Positions 8,597-15,357 of a DNA stretch of 64,000 nt are shown piece by piece. Position 1 is the first letter of the stretch. Each line of letters starts with the position of its first letter. A program made the position numbers and the translations under genes. A model generated the notes under the pieces. That model was not told the origin of the DNA, made no database searches, and was given only the letters and a program-made list of their open reading frames with translations. Source of the stretch: Sphingobium sp. (GTDB taxonomy: Bacteria; Pseudomonadota; Alphaproteobacteria; Sphingomonadales; Sphingomonadaceae); contig CP136575.1 in the NCBI GenBank assembly GCA_035196065.1, positions 959,001 to 1,023,000 on the forward strand, given 5' to 3'.

Positions 8597-8949
8597 AGAC
8601 ACTCGCTGCCTGTTTTATCGCGATTGCGCTCGTGTTGCGGGTAGCACCGATTTGCGCCGCGCCTGTTCAAACAGAAGCCGTAGCAATGATGGGGCATTGC
8701 GAGGAAATTCCCAATCATCATGACGGGAAGGGCGGACAGAAAGGGGACGACGCGGCGCGTTCGTGCCATGCGTGTGCCTTTCCGCCCGTGGCAACCGCCG
8801 ACTTGGCGCAGCCCTTGCGGGTCATCGCGGCCCAGAATTTTTCGGCTAGCACGCAATTAGCGGGCGGCGTACTCAAGCCGCCAACCCCGCCTCCGCGAAG
8901 GCGTAGCGCGCACTATTTTTCTCAATCAACAATCGGAGTTAAATCATGA
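8593..8949 (+). CDS. Secreted Cys/His-containing hypothetical protein of the copper operon
   Basis: A 118-residue protein with a signal peptide (about 22 residues, ending CAA) and a short mature part containing MMGHCEE, NHHDG and SCHACAF, all plausible metal ligands. The MGHC element echoes the motif in CopA and CopB. It overlaps the genes on both sides by ATGA, which argues that it is real and translated. I do not recognise a named family. A periplasmic copper-binding role is inference from composition and position. Confidence 0.6.
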   Translation: MKTLAACFIAIALVLRVAPICAAPVQTEAVAMMGHCEEIPNHHDGKGGQKGDDAARSCHACAFPPVATADLAQPLRVIAAQNFSASTQLAGGVLKPPTPPPRRRSAHYFSQSTIGVKS

Positions 8950-9149
8950 AAACCAAGTATCTTTTGGGTGCTCTCGCGCTCACCATGTCCACCGCTGCCT
9001 TTGCCGCCGAACCGGCACCTACCCCTGAAAAGGAGTGCTGCTGCTGCAAAAAGGATGAACATGGCAAGATGGCCTGTTGCAAGGACAAGGACGCCAAGTC
9101 CGGTGACGAGCATAAAGGCCATGACATGGGCGGCATGGATCACAAATAA
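8946..9149 (+). CDS. Small secreted Cys-cluster, Met/His-rich metal-binding protein
   Basis: A 67-residue protein: signal peptide of about 20 residues (ends AFA), then CCCCKKDEHGKMACCKDKD and a tail GHDMGGMDHK. Six Cys in a 16-residue span plus Met and His make a metallothionein-like copper buffer likely in the periplasm. It is coupled to the preceding gene by an ATGA overlap. A hairpin follows at 9159-9186. Function is inferred from composition only. Confidence 0.75.
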   Translation: MKTKYLLGALALTMSTAAFAAEPAPTPEKECCCCKKDEHGKMACCKDKDAKSGDEHKGHDMGGMDHK

Positions 9150-9158
9150 GTAAGATTG

Positions 9159-9186
9159 CGCGGAGGGCTGGCGACGGCTCTCCGCG
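9159..9186 (+). terminator. Possible terminator or attenuator hairpin
   Basis: CGCGGAG (9159-9165) pairs with CTCCGCG (9180-9186), with further G-C pairs inside the loop, followed by TTTCTT. It sits between the Cys-cluster gene and the DUF411 gene and may reduce transcription into the latter. Confidence 0.4.
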
Positions 9187-9210
9187 TTTCTTCGTTGAAG
9201 GAAATTGAAC

Positions 9211-9639
9211 ATGCGAAAGTTCTTTTTGGCAATAGCGCTCGTTGCAACTCCGGCGCTGGCGGCAAGCGATGCTGTGATGCACCGCGACCCTGGCTGTGGA
9301 TGTTGCGAAAAATGGGCTGCACAAGTCCGCAAGGCGTTCGGACGCAGCGTGAAAGTCATCGACGATGCTAACCGCCCGGCGCTGCAACGGCGGGTCGGAT
9401 TGCCTGCTGGCCTCGCATCATGCCACACCGCGCTTATCGACGGCATGGCTTTCGAAGGTCATGTGCCTATCGCTGATATGAAGCGGGTATTGGCGGAGAA
9501 GCCCCAAGGTGTTCGCGGACTGGCAGTTGCCGGAATGCCATTGGGATCACCGGGCATGGAAGCACCCGGTTATCCGGCAGACCGCTATAATGTCATTGCC
9601 TTTGGCTCTGGCAAAACGAGAGTATTTGCCAAGCATTGA
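9211..9639 (+). CDS. DUF411 family secreted metal-binding protein
   Basis: The 142-residue protein has a signal peptide (about 18 residues, ending ALA) and begins its mature part with a CGCC pair of cysteines (HRDPGCGCCEKWA), the hallmark of DUF411. A later conserved LASCHTALI and GHVP segment also fits the family. DUF411 proteins are found with copper and silver resistance genes and resemble thioredoxin-fold metal carriers (family knowledge). The ATG at 9211 has a GAAGGA ribosome site; a TTG two codons upstream is less likely. Confidence 0.88.
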   Translation: MRKFFLAIALVATPALAASDAVMHRDPGCGCCEKWAAQVRKAFGRSVKVIDDANRPALQRRVGLPAGLASCHTALIDGMAFEGHVPIADMKRVLAEKPQGVRGLAVAGMPLGSPGMEAPGYPADRYNVIAFGSGKTRVFAKH

Positions 9640-9729
9640 AAATTGTAACCGTTGCCGTTGCTGGACCGAATATCATTCATAGCGGCGATATATCGCGACG
9701 CTATTCCAGCTACCCGACGGAGAGAGTTT

Positions 9730-9882
9730 ATGACCAAATATTTTGCCGCAGCTGCCGCCTTGCTTTTTGTTACGCCCGCTGCCTTTGCAGCCCAAGCCTC
9801 GACTGTTGCAGATGCGGTTGACGCCTGTTGCGCGGCACTTGACGCATGTTGTGAGCAGGCGATGGACTGCTGTGACGACTGA
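9730..9882 (+). CDS. Tiny secreted Cys-pair protein
   Basis: A 50-residue protein with a signal peptide (about 20 residues, ending AFA) and a mature part of about 30 residues with three CC pairs spaced seven residues apart (DACCAALDACCEQAMDCCDD). A GGAGAG ribosome site precedes the ATG. The heptad-like repeat suggests a short amphipathic helix that presents vicinal cysteines for metal or redox chemistry (inference). A strong terminator follows. I do not recognise a family. Confidence 0.6.
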   Translation: MTKYFAAAAALLFVTPAAFAAQASTVADAVDACCAALDACCEQAMDCCDD

Positions 9883-9901
9883 ATAACTGCGGTGATAGAA
9901 G

Positions 9902-9929
9902 CGCCCGGCCAACTGGCCGGGCGACTTTT
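9902..9929 (+). terminator. Rho-independent terminator
   Basis: A perfect 10-bp stem (CGCCCGGCCA / TGGCCGGGCG) with a two-base loop, followed by ACTTTTG. It lies between the end of the copper operon and the convergent glutaredoxin-MauE gene. Confidence 0.75.
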
Positions 9930-9954
9930 GCGAAACCATCGGCAGACCGCGTGA

Positions 9955-10731
9955 TTAGTGGGCGAAAATCATCCAAACTGCCATCCCGACCATCATCACA
10001 TTCTCGGTGAGCGAGACAAAGCCCAGAGGCACATTACTGTCGCCGCCGACGCAGGCACATTTGAGTTCGCGCTTTTCGATATAAACCGCCTTGAACACAG
10101 ACATCGCGCCGATGCCGCCGATGAACAATGCGACCGGAATCGACAGCCAGTTGAGCGCGCCAGAAGCCATCAGGACGCCCGCCAGTCCTTCGGCAAACGG
10201 ATAGATGCGCGAATAAGGCACCCAGCGTTTTGCGAGCAGGTCGTAATTCAAAAACATCGTCGCAAACCTATCGACATTTTGAAGCTTGAGCATCGCAAGG
10301 ATACACATGCTGAAAGCGATGAACCATTCGCCCGCGTGGATTGTGAAAGGCGTTCCATAAACCGCGAAACTTGCCGCCAGCGCCATCAGCGCGGTCATTG
10401 CGAACAGCGCGATCACTGGCTGATACGTCGTTGCCTTGGGATCGGCGACCGACAAACCGAGATAGCGGCGTAGATCGTCATGTCCGCCGATGCGTTCGCC
10501 GCCAATAAAGATTTGCGGCGTGGTCTGGACACCGTGTTTGGCCTTGAATGCGTCGGTTTCCTCGCGCGTAGTAAGCCAGCGGTCCTCCAAGGAAAAGCCC
10601 TTGCGCTTGAGTAGATCAAGCGCTTTGAGACCATAGGGGCAGGTGTGTTTTGGCATCACCATACGGTAAATGGTGGCGGTCTTGGCGGCTGTGCTGGCCT
10701 GCGCCGGTTTTGAAATTGTGGCTTGAGTCAT
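9955..10731 (-). CDS. Glutaredoxin-MauE fusion membrane protein
   Basis: The 258-residue protein joins a glutaredoxin-like domain (about residues 22-95, with CPYG in place of CPYC and the cis-Pro TTPQIFI and GGHDDL segments) to a four-helix MauE/DoxX-like membrane domain (about 105-258) with a conserved CACVGG motif between helices. MauE-type proteins act in disulfide formation or electron transfer. I chose the ATG at 10731 because of a GAGGAA ribosome site; an upstream start at 10761 would lie in the promoter. It faces a MerR gene across a promoter with a 19-bp spacer, so induction by that regulator is expected. Role in metal-stress thiol redox is inference. Confidence 0.82.
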   Translation of the reverse strand: MTQATISKPAQASTAAKTATIYRMVMPKHTCPYGLKALDLLKRKGFSLEDRWLTTREETDAFKAKHGVQTTPQIFIGGERIGGHDDLRRYLGLSVADPKATTYQPVIALFAMTALMALAASFAVYGTPFTIHAGEWFIAFSMCILAMLKLQNVDRFATMFLNYDLLAKRWVPYSRIYPFAEGLAGVLMASGALNWLSIPVALFIGGIGAMSVFKAVYIEKRELKCACVGGDSNVPLGFVSLTENVMMVGMAVWMIFAH

Positions 10732-10768
10732 GGGTGTTTCCTCATTGGAATGTAACGTCACCCGACCT

Positions 10769-10799
10769 ATATAGGTTCCGTAGCATAGTACGGAGTCAA
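10769..10799 (-). promoter_or_regulatory. MerR-type promoter/operator
   Basis: On the minus strand TTGACT (10799-10794) and CTATAT (10774-10769) are separated by 19 bases, longer than normal, as in MerR-activated promoters. The spacer carries a perfect dyad TCCGTA-N6-TACGGA (10777-10794). It drives the glutaredoxin-MauE gene and overlaps the start region of the divergent merR gene. Confidence 0.85.
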
Positions 10800-10802
10800 G
10801 CG

Positions 10803-11192
10803 ATGAATGCGATGACCATCGGAAAACTTGCAGCGGCGGGCGGCGTGGGCGTGGAGACGGTGCGCTTTTACCAGCGCCGGGGCTTGCTCGCGGAGCCGGA
10901 TCGCAACGGCGGGGTGCGGCGGTATGACCATACCGATCTCAGCCGTTTGCGTTTCATCCGCGCGGCTCAGGCGGGAGGGTTCACACTATCTGAAATCGGG
11001 GAGTTACTCGCGTTGGACGCCACCGAAGAACGGGAGCGCGCGCGGGAGCTTGCGAACAAGCGCATCGTCGAGATTGACGAGAAAATCGAGACTCTCAAAA
11101 CCGCCCGGCGGTCGCTGAGACGTTTGGCCGATGAATGCGCAGAAGGTGGCGACGGGCGGTGCCCTATTATTGAAGCCTTTGAGCCCCAATGA
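10803..11192 (+). CDS. MerR-family transcriptional regulator
   Basis: The 129-residue protein has the MerR N-terminal winged HTH (residues about 4-70, TIGKLAAAGGVGVETVRFYQ), a dimer helix (about 75-108) and a C-terminal metal loop with C112 and C120 (CAEGGDGRCPII). The position equivalent to Cys82 of mercuric MerR is occupied by Arg or its neighbours (TEERERA), so a three-Cys Hg(II) site is absent. The C-x7-C loop is CueR-like. Divergent from the glutaredoxin-MauE gene, with a MerR operator between them. The effector could be copper or another soft metal; this is not decided by sequence. Confidence 0.88.
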   Translation: MNAMTIGKLAAAGGVGVETVRFYQRRGLLAEPDRNGGVRRYDHTDLSRLRFIRAAQAGGFTLSEIGELLALDATEERERARELANKRIVEIDEKIETLKTARRSLRRLADECAEGGDGRCPIIEAFEPQ

Positions 11193-11745
11193 TTTTCACA
11201 CATGGTGCGCTGCCCTTCGGGCGACCCGCTCTATCCGCTGGTGCGGACCGGGCCTGTAGTCCCGGCCCATCCGGGTGACGATCGGGAGCGGTTATGATGA
11301 GCGGGACGTCTGAAGGCGCTCCTGAGGGCGCGGCGTTCTTGAGCTGACCCGCAGGCGCACTCGCCTCTCTCCTTGCCGGATGAGCGCCGGGCGCGCGCTC
11401 GCTTCGACGGCGGTGCTGCGCTTCGCGCGGGCGGCCGTGTCGTGAACTCGGCTTGCCGGCACATCACCCGTCTGCGTCGCACCGTTGCGAGGGCGCCGTG
11501 GGTGGTGATCCGCTGCACGTCTCTGTGAGCGCCTGACCGGCGCTGTTCGCTTGTTTGAGCGTGAACGCCAAGGGCTTCGCCCTCTCGTTCCCAAACCGGA
11601 ATAGACACCCCCGTGTGGCGGGCATGGCCCGCTGGTCCGCGCCAGGGCATCGATTTCGGTTTTCCCTCCCCCTCCCATCCTAGCCGGAAGGCAGGCCGCA
11701 TGTCGCATGTCGATTGCGGCTTTCAGCCGAAGGAAGGATTGGGAA
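11193..11745. other. 553-base stretch without a convincing gene
   Basis: Very GC-rich sequence between merR and two small genes. Open frames of 138 and 156 codons exist on the minus strand but overlap in different frames and show Arg/Ser/Pro-rich shadow composition without a domain. Short G/C-rich inverted segments are visible, for example around 11246-11272 (GGGCCTGTAGTCCCGGCCC). I see no repeat pair, RNA gene or clear promoter. Confidence 0.35.
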
Positions 11746-11934
11746 ATGACCGATTTGCTGTTGCAGTATCGCGCTTGCGGGGCAGAGTGCCGCGACGATT
11801 ACTTGCGTCAGGTGGCGCATGACAACGGTTTGCCGCTGGCCTGTGTCCGCAGCATTGCCGACCGGCTTGGCGAGCGCGAGGATTTCGGGGCGCTTGTTCT
11901 GATTTGCGAGCAACGCCGAGGGCGTTTGCAATGA
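11746..11934 (+). CDS. Small conserved-type hypothetical protein
   Basis: A 62-residue cytosolic protein with three Cys (RACGAEC early, CVRS, and IC near the end) and a helical DDYLRQVAHDNGLPL segment. A GGAAGG ribosome site precedes the ATG at 11746; an in-frame upstream ATG at 11707 lacks one. It overlaps the next small gene by ATGA, and the pair looks like accessory-element genes of sphingomonads. Function unknown. Confidence 0.6.
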   Translation: MTDLLLQYRACGAECRDDYLRQVAHDNGLPLACVRSIADRLGEREDFGALVLICEQRRGRLQ

Positions 11935-12125
11935 GTACGCGAAAGCGTGGCCGCGTCAGGGTGGCGAGCGACACCGACCAGATAATGATGACGGGCATAG
12001 AGCCAATCAGTCTTGGCGAGCGGCTGACATGGGCCGCGCAGCAGCCGATGCAGCCCAAGCGGACGCAACGCCCGCTCGACATCGGGTTTTGGGACCCGAT
12101 GCGCCGCCAGTTGGAATTGTTTTGA
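11931..12125 (+). CDS. Small basic hypothetical protein
   Basis: A 64-residue protein with a basic N-terminus (STRKRGRVRV) and an aromatic C-terminus (DIGFWDPMRRQLELF). The start overlaps the previous stop (ATGA), indicating translational coupling. No domain is recognised. It converges on the methyltransferase gene, whose stop lies 10 bases away. Confidence 0.6.
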   Translation: MSTRKRGRVRVASDTDQIMMTGIEPISLGERLTWAAQQPMQPKRTQRPLDIGFWDPMRRQLELF

Positions 12126-12135
12126 GCGGACGTTG

Positions 12136-12753
12136 CTAGGCCGTTCGGCGAAACGTGCTGAACTGGAATTTCTGCACCGAACCGCCGGGCGTCAAATGCT
12201 CGTGGCGTCGTTCGGCTATCAGGTCGAAGTCATCGCCTAATATGGCGGCGATGCTGGCAGCGTTGTGTCGGGCGACCGGCAAGCCGCTGCACTTTTCGGG
12301 TCCATCCGGCGCGAACGTGCCGATGACCGCAATGCCGCTGGGGTTGAGAGCGGCGCGCATGGCTTGGGCATATGCTTGCTGTTGCGCCGATTCGGTGAGG
12401 AAATGAAACGCCGCGCGGTCGTGCCAGACATCAAAGCGGGTCGCAGCGTGCCACGCCGTCACATCGGCGACGATCCATTCGACAAATTCGGCAGCTTTCC
12501 CCAGCTTTGCCTTGGCAACAGCGAGCGCGTTGGCCGACAGGTCGAGAACCGCTACCGGCGCGTAACCCGCCTCAACCAGCGCACCTGCAAGCCGCGAAGC
12601 ACCGCCGCCGATGTCAATAACACCGCCGCGCCCGTCATAAGCATCGGCAATCAGCTCCAGCGACAGCGCAGGGGATTCCTCAAACCAGCTTACCTTTGCG
12701 GCATCCTTGGTCGCATATACATTCTCCCAATGGCTGCTTTGTTCGTTCGTCAT
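12136..12753 (-). CDS. Class I SAM-dependent methyltransferase
   Basis: The 205-residue protein has the Rossmann-type methyltransferase motif I (GGVIDIGGGASRLAG, about residues 43-57), motif II acidic residue (VAVLDLSANAL, about 68-78) and a motif III/IV region (FDVWHDRAAFHFL). It is the last gene of a leftward unit with merR, DUF3147 and YnfA-like genes. The substrate is unknown; small-molecule or metalloid methylation is possible given the context but is only inference. Confidence 0.82.
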   Translation of the reverse strand: MTNEQSSHWENVYATKDAAKVSWFEESPALSLELIADAYDGRGGVIDIGGGASRLAGALVEAGYAPVAVLDLSANALAVAKAKLGKAAEFVEWIVADVTAWHAATRFDVWHDRAAFHFLTESAQQQAYAQAMRAALNPSGIAVIGTFAPDGPEKCSGLPVARHNAASIAAILGDDFDLIAERRHEHLTPGGSVQKFQFSTFRRTA

Positions 12754-12766
12754 CGTTTGTCCTCCG

Positions 12767-13111
12767 TCATGTCGTCCGCCCGGGCCCGAAAAGAATCAAC
12801 GCGGCTCCTGCCAAGCAAATTGTCGCGCCGATGAAATCCCATCGGTCGGGCCGAACGCCTTCGACACTCCACAGCCAAAGAAGCGAGGCGGCTATGTAAA
12901 CGCCGCCATAAGCGGCGAACGCCCGTCCGGCGGCGTCGCTGTCGATGCGGGTGAGCATCAGCGCGAAGATTGCCAACGAGATAACTCCCGGCAGCGTCCA
13001 CCAAGCCGATTTGTCCAGACGTAGCCATGCCCAGAATGCGAAACAGCCCGCTATCTCCGCGAGGGCCGCAGCAGCGTAAACGAACGCGGTCGAGACGAGG
13101 GGCGTGGTCAC
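12767..13111 (-). CDS. YnfA/UPF0060 family small membrane protein
   Basis: A 114-residue protein with four predicted membrane helices and the family hallmarks [28 protein letters not shown] and [21 protein letters not shown]0060 (YnfA) proteins are SMR-like transporters. I take the GTG at 13111, which overlaps the upstream DUF3147 stop (GTGA); a longer open frame upstream would lie inside that gene. Part of the merR-DUF3147-ynfA-methyltransferase unit. Confidence 0.85.
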   Translation of the reverse strand: MTTPLVSTAFVYAAAALAEIAGCFAFWAWLRLDKSAWWTLPGVISLAIFALMLTRIDSDAAGRAFAAYGGVYIAASLLWLWSVEGVRPDRWDFIGATICLAGAALILFGPGRTT

Positions 13112-13458
13112 AGCTTCAAACCAACTCTCGGCCCCGCCCAGACCATTGCCGAATACAGCGCCATCGTAAGGACGCAGCCCGCGACAAGCGCGGGCCAGAA
13201 ACCGAAGCCGCGTTTGAGCAGCACCGGGATGAACAAAAACATCGGCAGGCTCGGCAACACATACCAGAATGTTGCACCCGAATGCTCGGCCATGCGTTCG
13301 ATGTCTTGCGTATCGCGCCACAGCCAAATCATGCCCAAAACTGAAATCAGCGGCAGCGATGCTATCAGTGCGCCTGTGCCGGGATTCCGGCGCGCAGTTT
13401 CGGAAACGATAACGATGATGATGGCCGAAACGACAGCTTTGATAACCAGATACAGCAT
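13108..13458 (-). CDS. DUF3147-like small membrane protein
   Basis: A 116-residue protein with four predicted membrane segments starting [20 protein letters not shown] and containing [18 protein letters not shown] and [14 protein letters not shown], which fit the DUF3147 family. The start shares a base with the merR stop (TAATG). Its position between a metal-type MerR and a YnfA-like protein suggests a membrane role in the same response; the function is unknown. Confidence 0.75.
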   Translation of the reverse strand: MLYLVIKAVVSAIIIVIVSETARRNPGTGALIASLPLISVLGMIWLWRDTQDIERMAEHSGATFWYVLPSLPMFLFIPVLLKRGFGFWPALVAGCVLTMALYSAMVWAGPRVGLKL

Positions 13459-13862
13459 TAGGAAATGGCCTTTCCGCGCGGGGCGAGGGTTTCGATGATT
13501 TTGCAGTCGCCAATCGTGCCGTGACGGCAAGACCCAAGCACACGGTCTAACTCGCTACGCAGCGCGCTAAGATCGCCTATCTTGCGGTCGATTTCGGTCA
13601 GGTGGCTTTGCGCGATGCTATCCACCGCCTCGCACGACTGCGCCTTGTTGTCGGAAAGTGTCAGCAGTTCGCGCACTGCTTCGAGCGTAAAGCCCAGATC
13701 GCGGGCGCGGCGGATGAAGGAAAGGCGCGCGAGATGCTCAGCACCATAGGCGCGGTAGTTGGCGGATGTCCGGGCGGGCGGTGGCAGGAGGCCGATTTTT
13801 TCATAATAACGCACGGTTTCGACCTTGGTCGCGGTTGCGTTTGCCAGTTCGCCGATTTTCAT
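13458..13862 (-). CDS. MerR-family metal-responsive regulator
   Basis: A 134-residue MerR protein: winged HTH at about residues 1-70 ([26 protein letters not shown]), dimer helix about 75-108 and C-terminal loop. It carries three Cys, C77 (QSCEAV), C112 and C120 ([13 protein letters not shown]), matching the three-Cys layout of divalent-metal sensors such as MerR, ZntR or CadR-like proteins. It faces a cation transporter across a MerR operator and heads its own leftward unit, so it probably controls both. A divalent soft metal (Zn, Cd, Pb, Hg) is the likely signal (inference). Confidence 0.88.
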   Translation of the reverse strand: MKIGELANATATKVETVRYYEKIGLLPPPARTSANYRAYGAEHLARLSFIRRARDLGFTLEAVRELLTLSDNKAQSCEAVDSIAQSHLTEIDRKIGDLSALRSELDRVLGSCRHGTIGDCKIIETLAPRGKAIS

Positions 13863-13865
13863 CTC

Positions 13866-13896
13866 TTGACCCTGTAGTTGCTACAGGGTGTAGCTA
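13866..13896 (+). promoter_or_regulatory. MerR-type promoter/operator
   Basis: TTGACC (13866-13871) and TAGCTA (13891-13896) are 19 bases apart. Over them lies a perfect dyad ACCCTGTAG-TTG-CTACAGGGT (13869-13889). This is the classical MerR-activated geometry and points rightwards to the cation transporter and probably the czc cluster. Confidence 0.87.
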
Positions 13897-13932
13897 GGCG
13901 TCCGACTCGGGATTTGTCGAGAAGGATTTGAG

Positions 13933-14559
13933 ATGGCGGACAATTGCTGCGAAAGTGCCTGCGGGAGCGAGACGGCCAAGGCCGATCCGCGCTGGCGGCG
14001 CGTGCTGTGGGCGGCACTGATCGTCAATGCAGGCATGTTTCTCGTAGAGATGGCAGCGGGTGCAGCGGCGGATAGCCGCGCATTGCAAGCCGACGCGCTC
14101 GATTTTCTGGGTGATGCAGCGAATTACGCGGTGAGCCTTGCGGTGGTGGGCATGGTGCTGGCTTGGCGCGCGCGGGCCGCGCTGCTGAAATCGCTGTTCA
14201 TGCTTGGCTTTGGGGGCTGGGTGTTTGGCAGCGCGATGTTCGCTTTCGTAAACGGCACTTCGCCTGATCCCGAAATGATGGGTGCGGTCGGCGCTTTGGC
14301 GCTGGTTGCCAATGTCGGCGTGGCGCTGTTGCTTTACCGTTACCGAGCAGGTGACGCCAATATGCGCTCTGTCTGGATATGCTCACGTAACGACGCCATC
14401 GGCAATGCTGCGGTCATAGTGGCCGCACTTGGCGTGTTTGGCACAGGAAGCGCGTGGCCGGATTTGATTGTCGCATCCGTCATGGCAGCTTTGGCGTTGA
14501 CCGGAGGTTTGCAGGTGTTCCGGCAAGCGAAATCAGAATTGCGGACGGTGGCAGTATGA
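13933..14559 (+). CDS. Cation transporter, CDF-like membrane domain
   Basis: The 208-residue protein has six predicted membrane segments and resembles the membrane half of cation diffusion facilitators without the cytoplasmic C-terminal domain. The N-terminus has a Cys pair (NCCESACG), a likely metal entry site. Helix 2 carries ADALDFLGD, where D-x3-D replaces the usual HxxxD, and helix 5 has SRNDAIGN. A GAAGGA-like ribosome site precedes the ATG. It lies right after a MerR operator and is coupled to the DUF3703 gene by ATGA. Confidence 0.78.
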   Translation: MADNCCESACGSETAKADPRWRRVLWAALIVNAGMFLVEMAAGAAADSRALQADALDFLGDAANYAVSLAVVGMVLAWRARAALLKSLFMLGFGGWVFGSAMFAFVNGTSPDPEMMGAVGALALVANVGVALLLYRYRAGDANMRSVWICSRNDAIGNAAVIVAALGVFGTGSAWPDLIVASVMAALALTGGLQVFRQAKSELRTVAV

Positions 14560-14909
14560 AACGGGCGCACGCGATCATGCTCATCGACAATGAAATGGCG
14601 GCATATCGTGCTGCCAAGGCAAGCCAAAATATAACCACGGCTTGGGCAGCGCTGGAACGAGCGCATATAGTCTCTCAGCCTTTTCTTGGCCCGCATATCG
14701 CCAATCATTGGTCGATGCTGTGCTTTGCTTTCGAGCAACGCGACCTGCGCGAATTGACAGGACAGATCGTCCGACTTGCGCTTGCGCCGCTCGGCGCACT
14801 GACCGGCCGCATTCCCGTTGGCAACACGGGACGCTCGAATGTTAGTGCTTTTCTGCCGATGCCAATCGCCGATGACTTGGCGCGTGCGATGGAAGTCGTC
14901 TCCGAATGA
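14556..14909 (+). CDS. DUF3703 family protein
   Basis: A 117-residue soluble protein with RAAKASQNITTAWAALERAHIVSQPFLGPHIANHW, resembling DUF3703, a small family that accompanies metal efflux genes. His residues in ERAHIVSQP and GPHIANHW are the conserved-looking positions. Overlaps by ATGA on both sides place it inside a translationally coupled string. Function unknown. Confidence 0.72.
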   Translation: MKRAHAIMLIDNEMAAYRAAKASQNITTAWAALERAHIVSQPFLGPHIANHWSMLCFAFEQRDLRELTGQIVRLALAPLGALTGRIPVGNTGRSNVSAFLPMPIADDLARAMEVVSE

Positions 14910-15292
14910 TGAAAAGATTGCTCCGAGTCGATGCGGTGGCTAAGCGGAAAAGCATGATGCAATTCATTGCCCGTTTGATTCTTGCTTTCGCGTTCGTCGC
15001 GAGCACGGCTCATACGCCTGCAATCGCGCATGAAGAACCGGCAAGTCATCACGCCGATCATAAGGCGGCATTCGCCTCTGACGCGATAATGGACCATCAT
15101 GGTGACGCGCCTTCGTCACCCGAAGGCACGGGCGAGGGTGTCCATCACCACCATTGCCCCTCTGCGCTTGATGCGCGCGCGACCGACGTTGCCCTTGGCG
15201 CAATGTCCGGCAAAGCCTTATTGCCATTGCAACGCGCGACAGTGCTGACCTCTTTCAGTCAGGCACCACCCACCGAACCACCCTCTACCTGA
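14906..15292 (+). CDS. Secreted His-rich protein at head of czc cluster
   Basis: A 128-residue protein (or about 112 residues if the ATG at 14954 is used, which sits directly before a signal peptide MMQFIARLILAFAF...AIA). The mature part has His clusters (HHADH, DHHGD, VHHHHC), likely zinc-group metal ligands. The upstream ATG overlaps the DUF3703 stop. By position just before CzcC it resembles CzcI, a small periplasmic regulator or buffer of Czc systems, but no sequence homology is claimed. Confidence 0.6.
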   Translation: MMKRLLRVDAVAKRKSMMQFIARLILAFAFVASTAHTPAIAHEEPASHHADHKAAFASDAIMDHHGDAPSSPEGTGEGVHHHHCPSALDARATDVALGAMSGKALLPLQRATVLTSFSQAPPTEPPST

Positions 15293-15357
15293 ACCGCGCC
15301 GTTAGGGCGGGCTTTGCGCCCGGCCCTTTAACGTGTCTACGGTTCAGGAGTTTTATC

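Noticed and set aside
11231-11708. Two overlapping minus-strand frames of 138 and 156 codons
   Set aside because: They overlap in different frames in very GC-rich sequence, lack start signals and show no domain.
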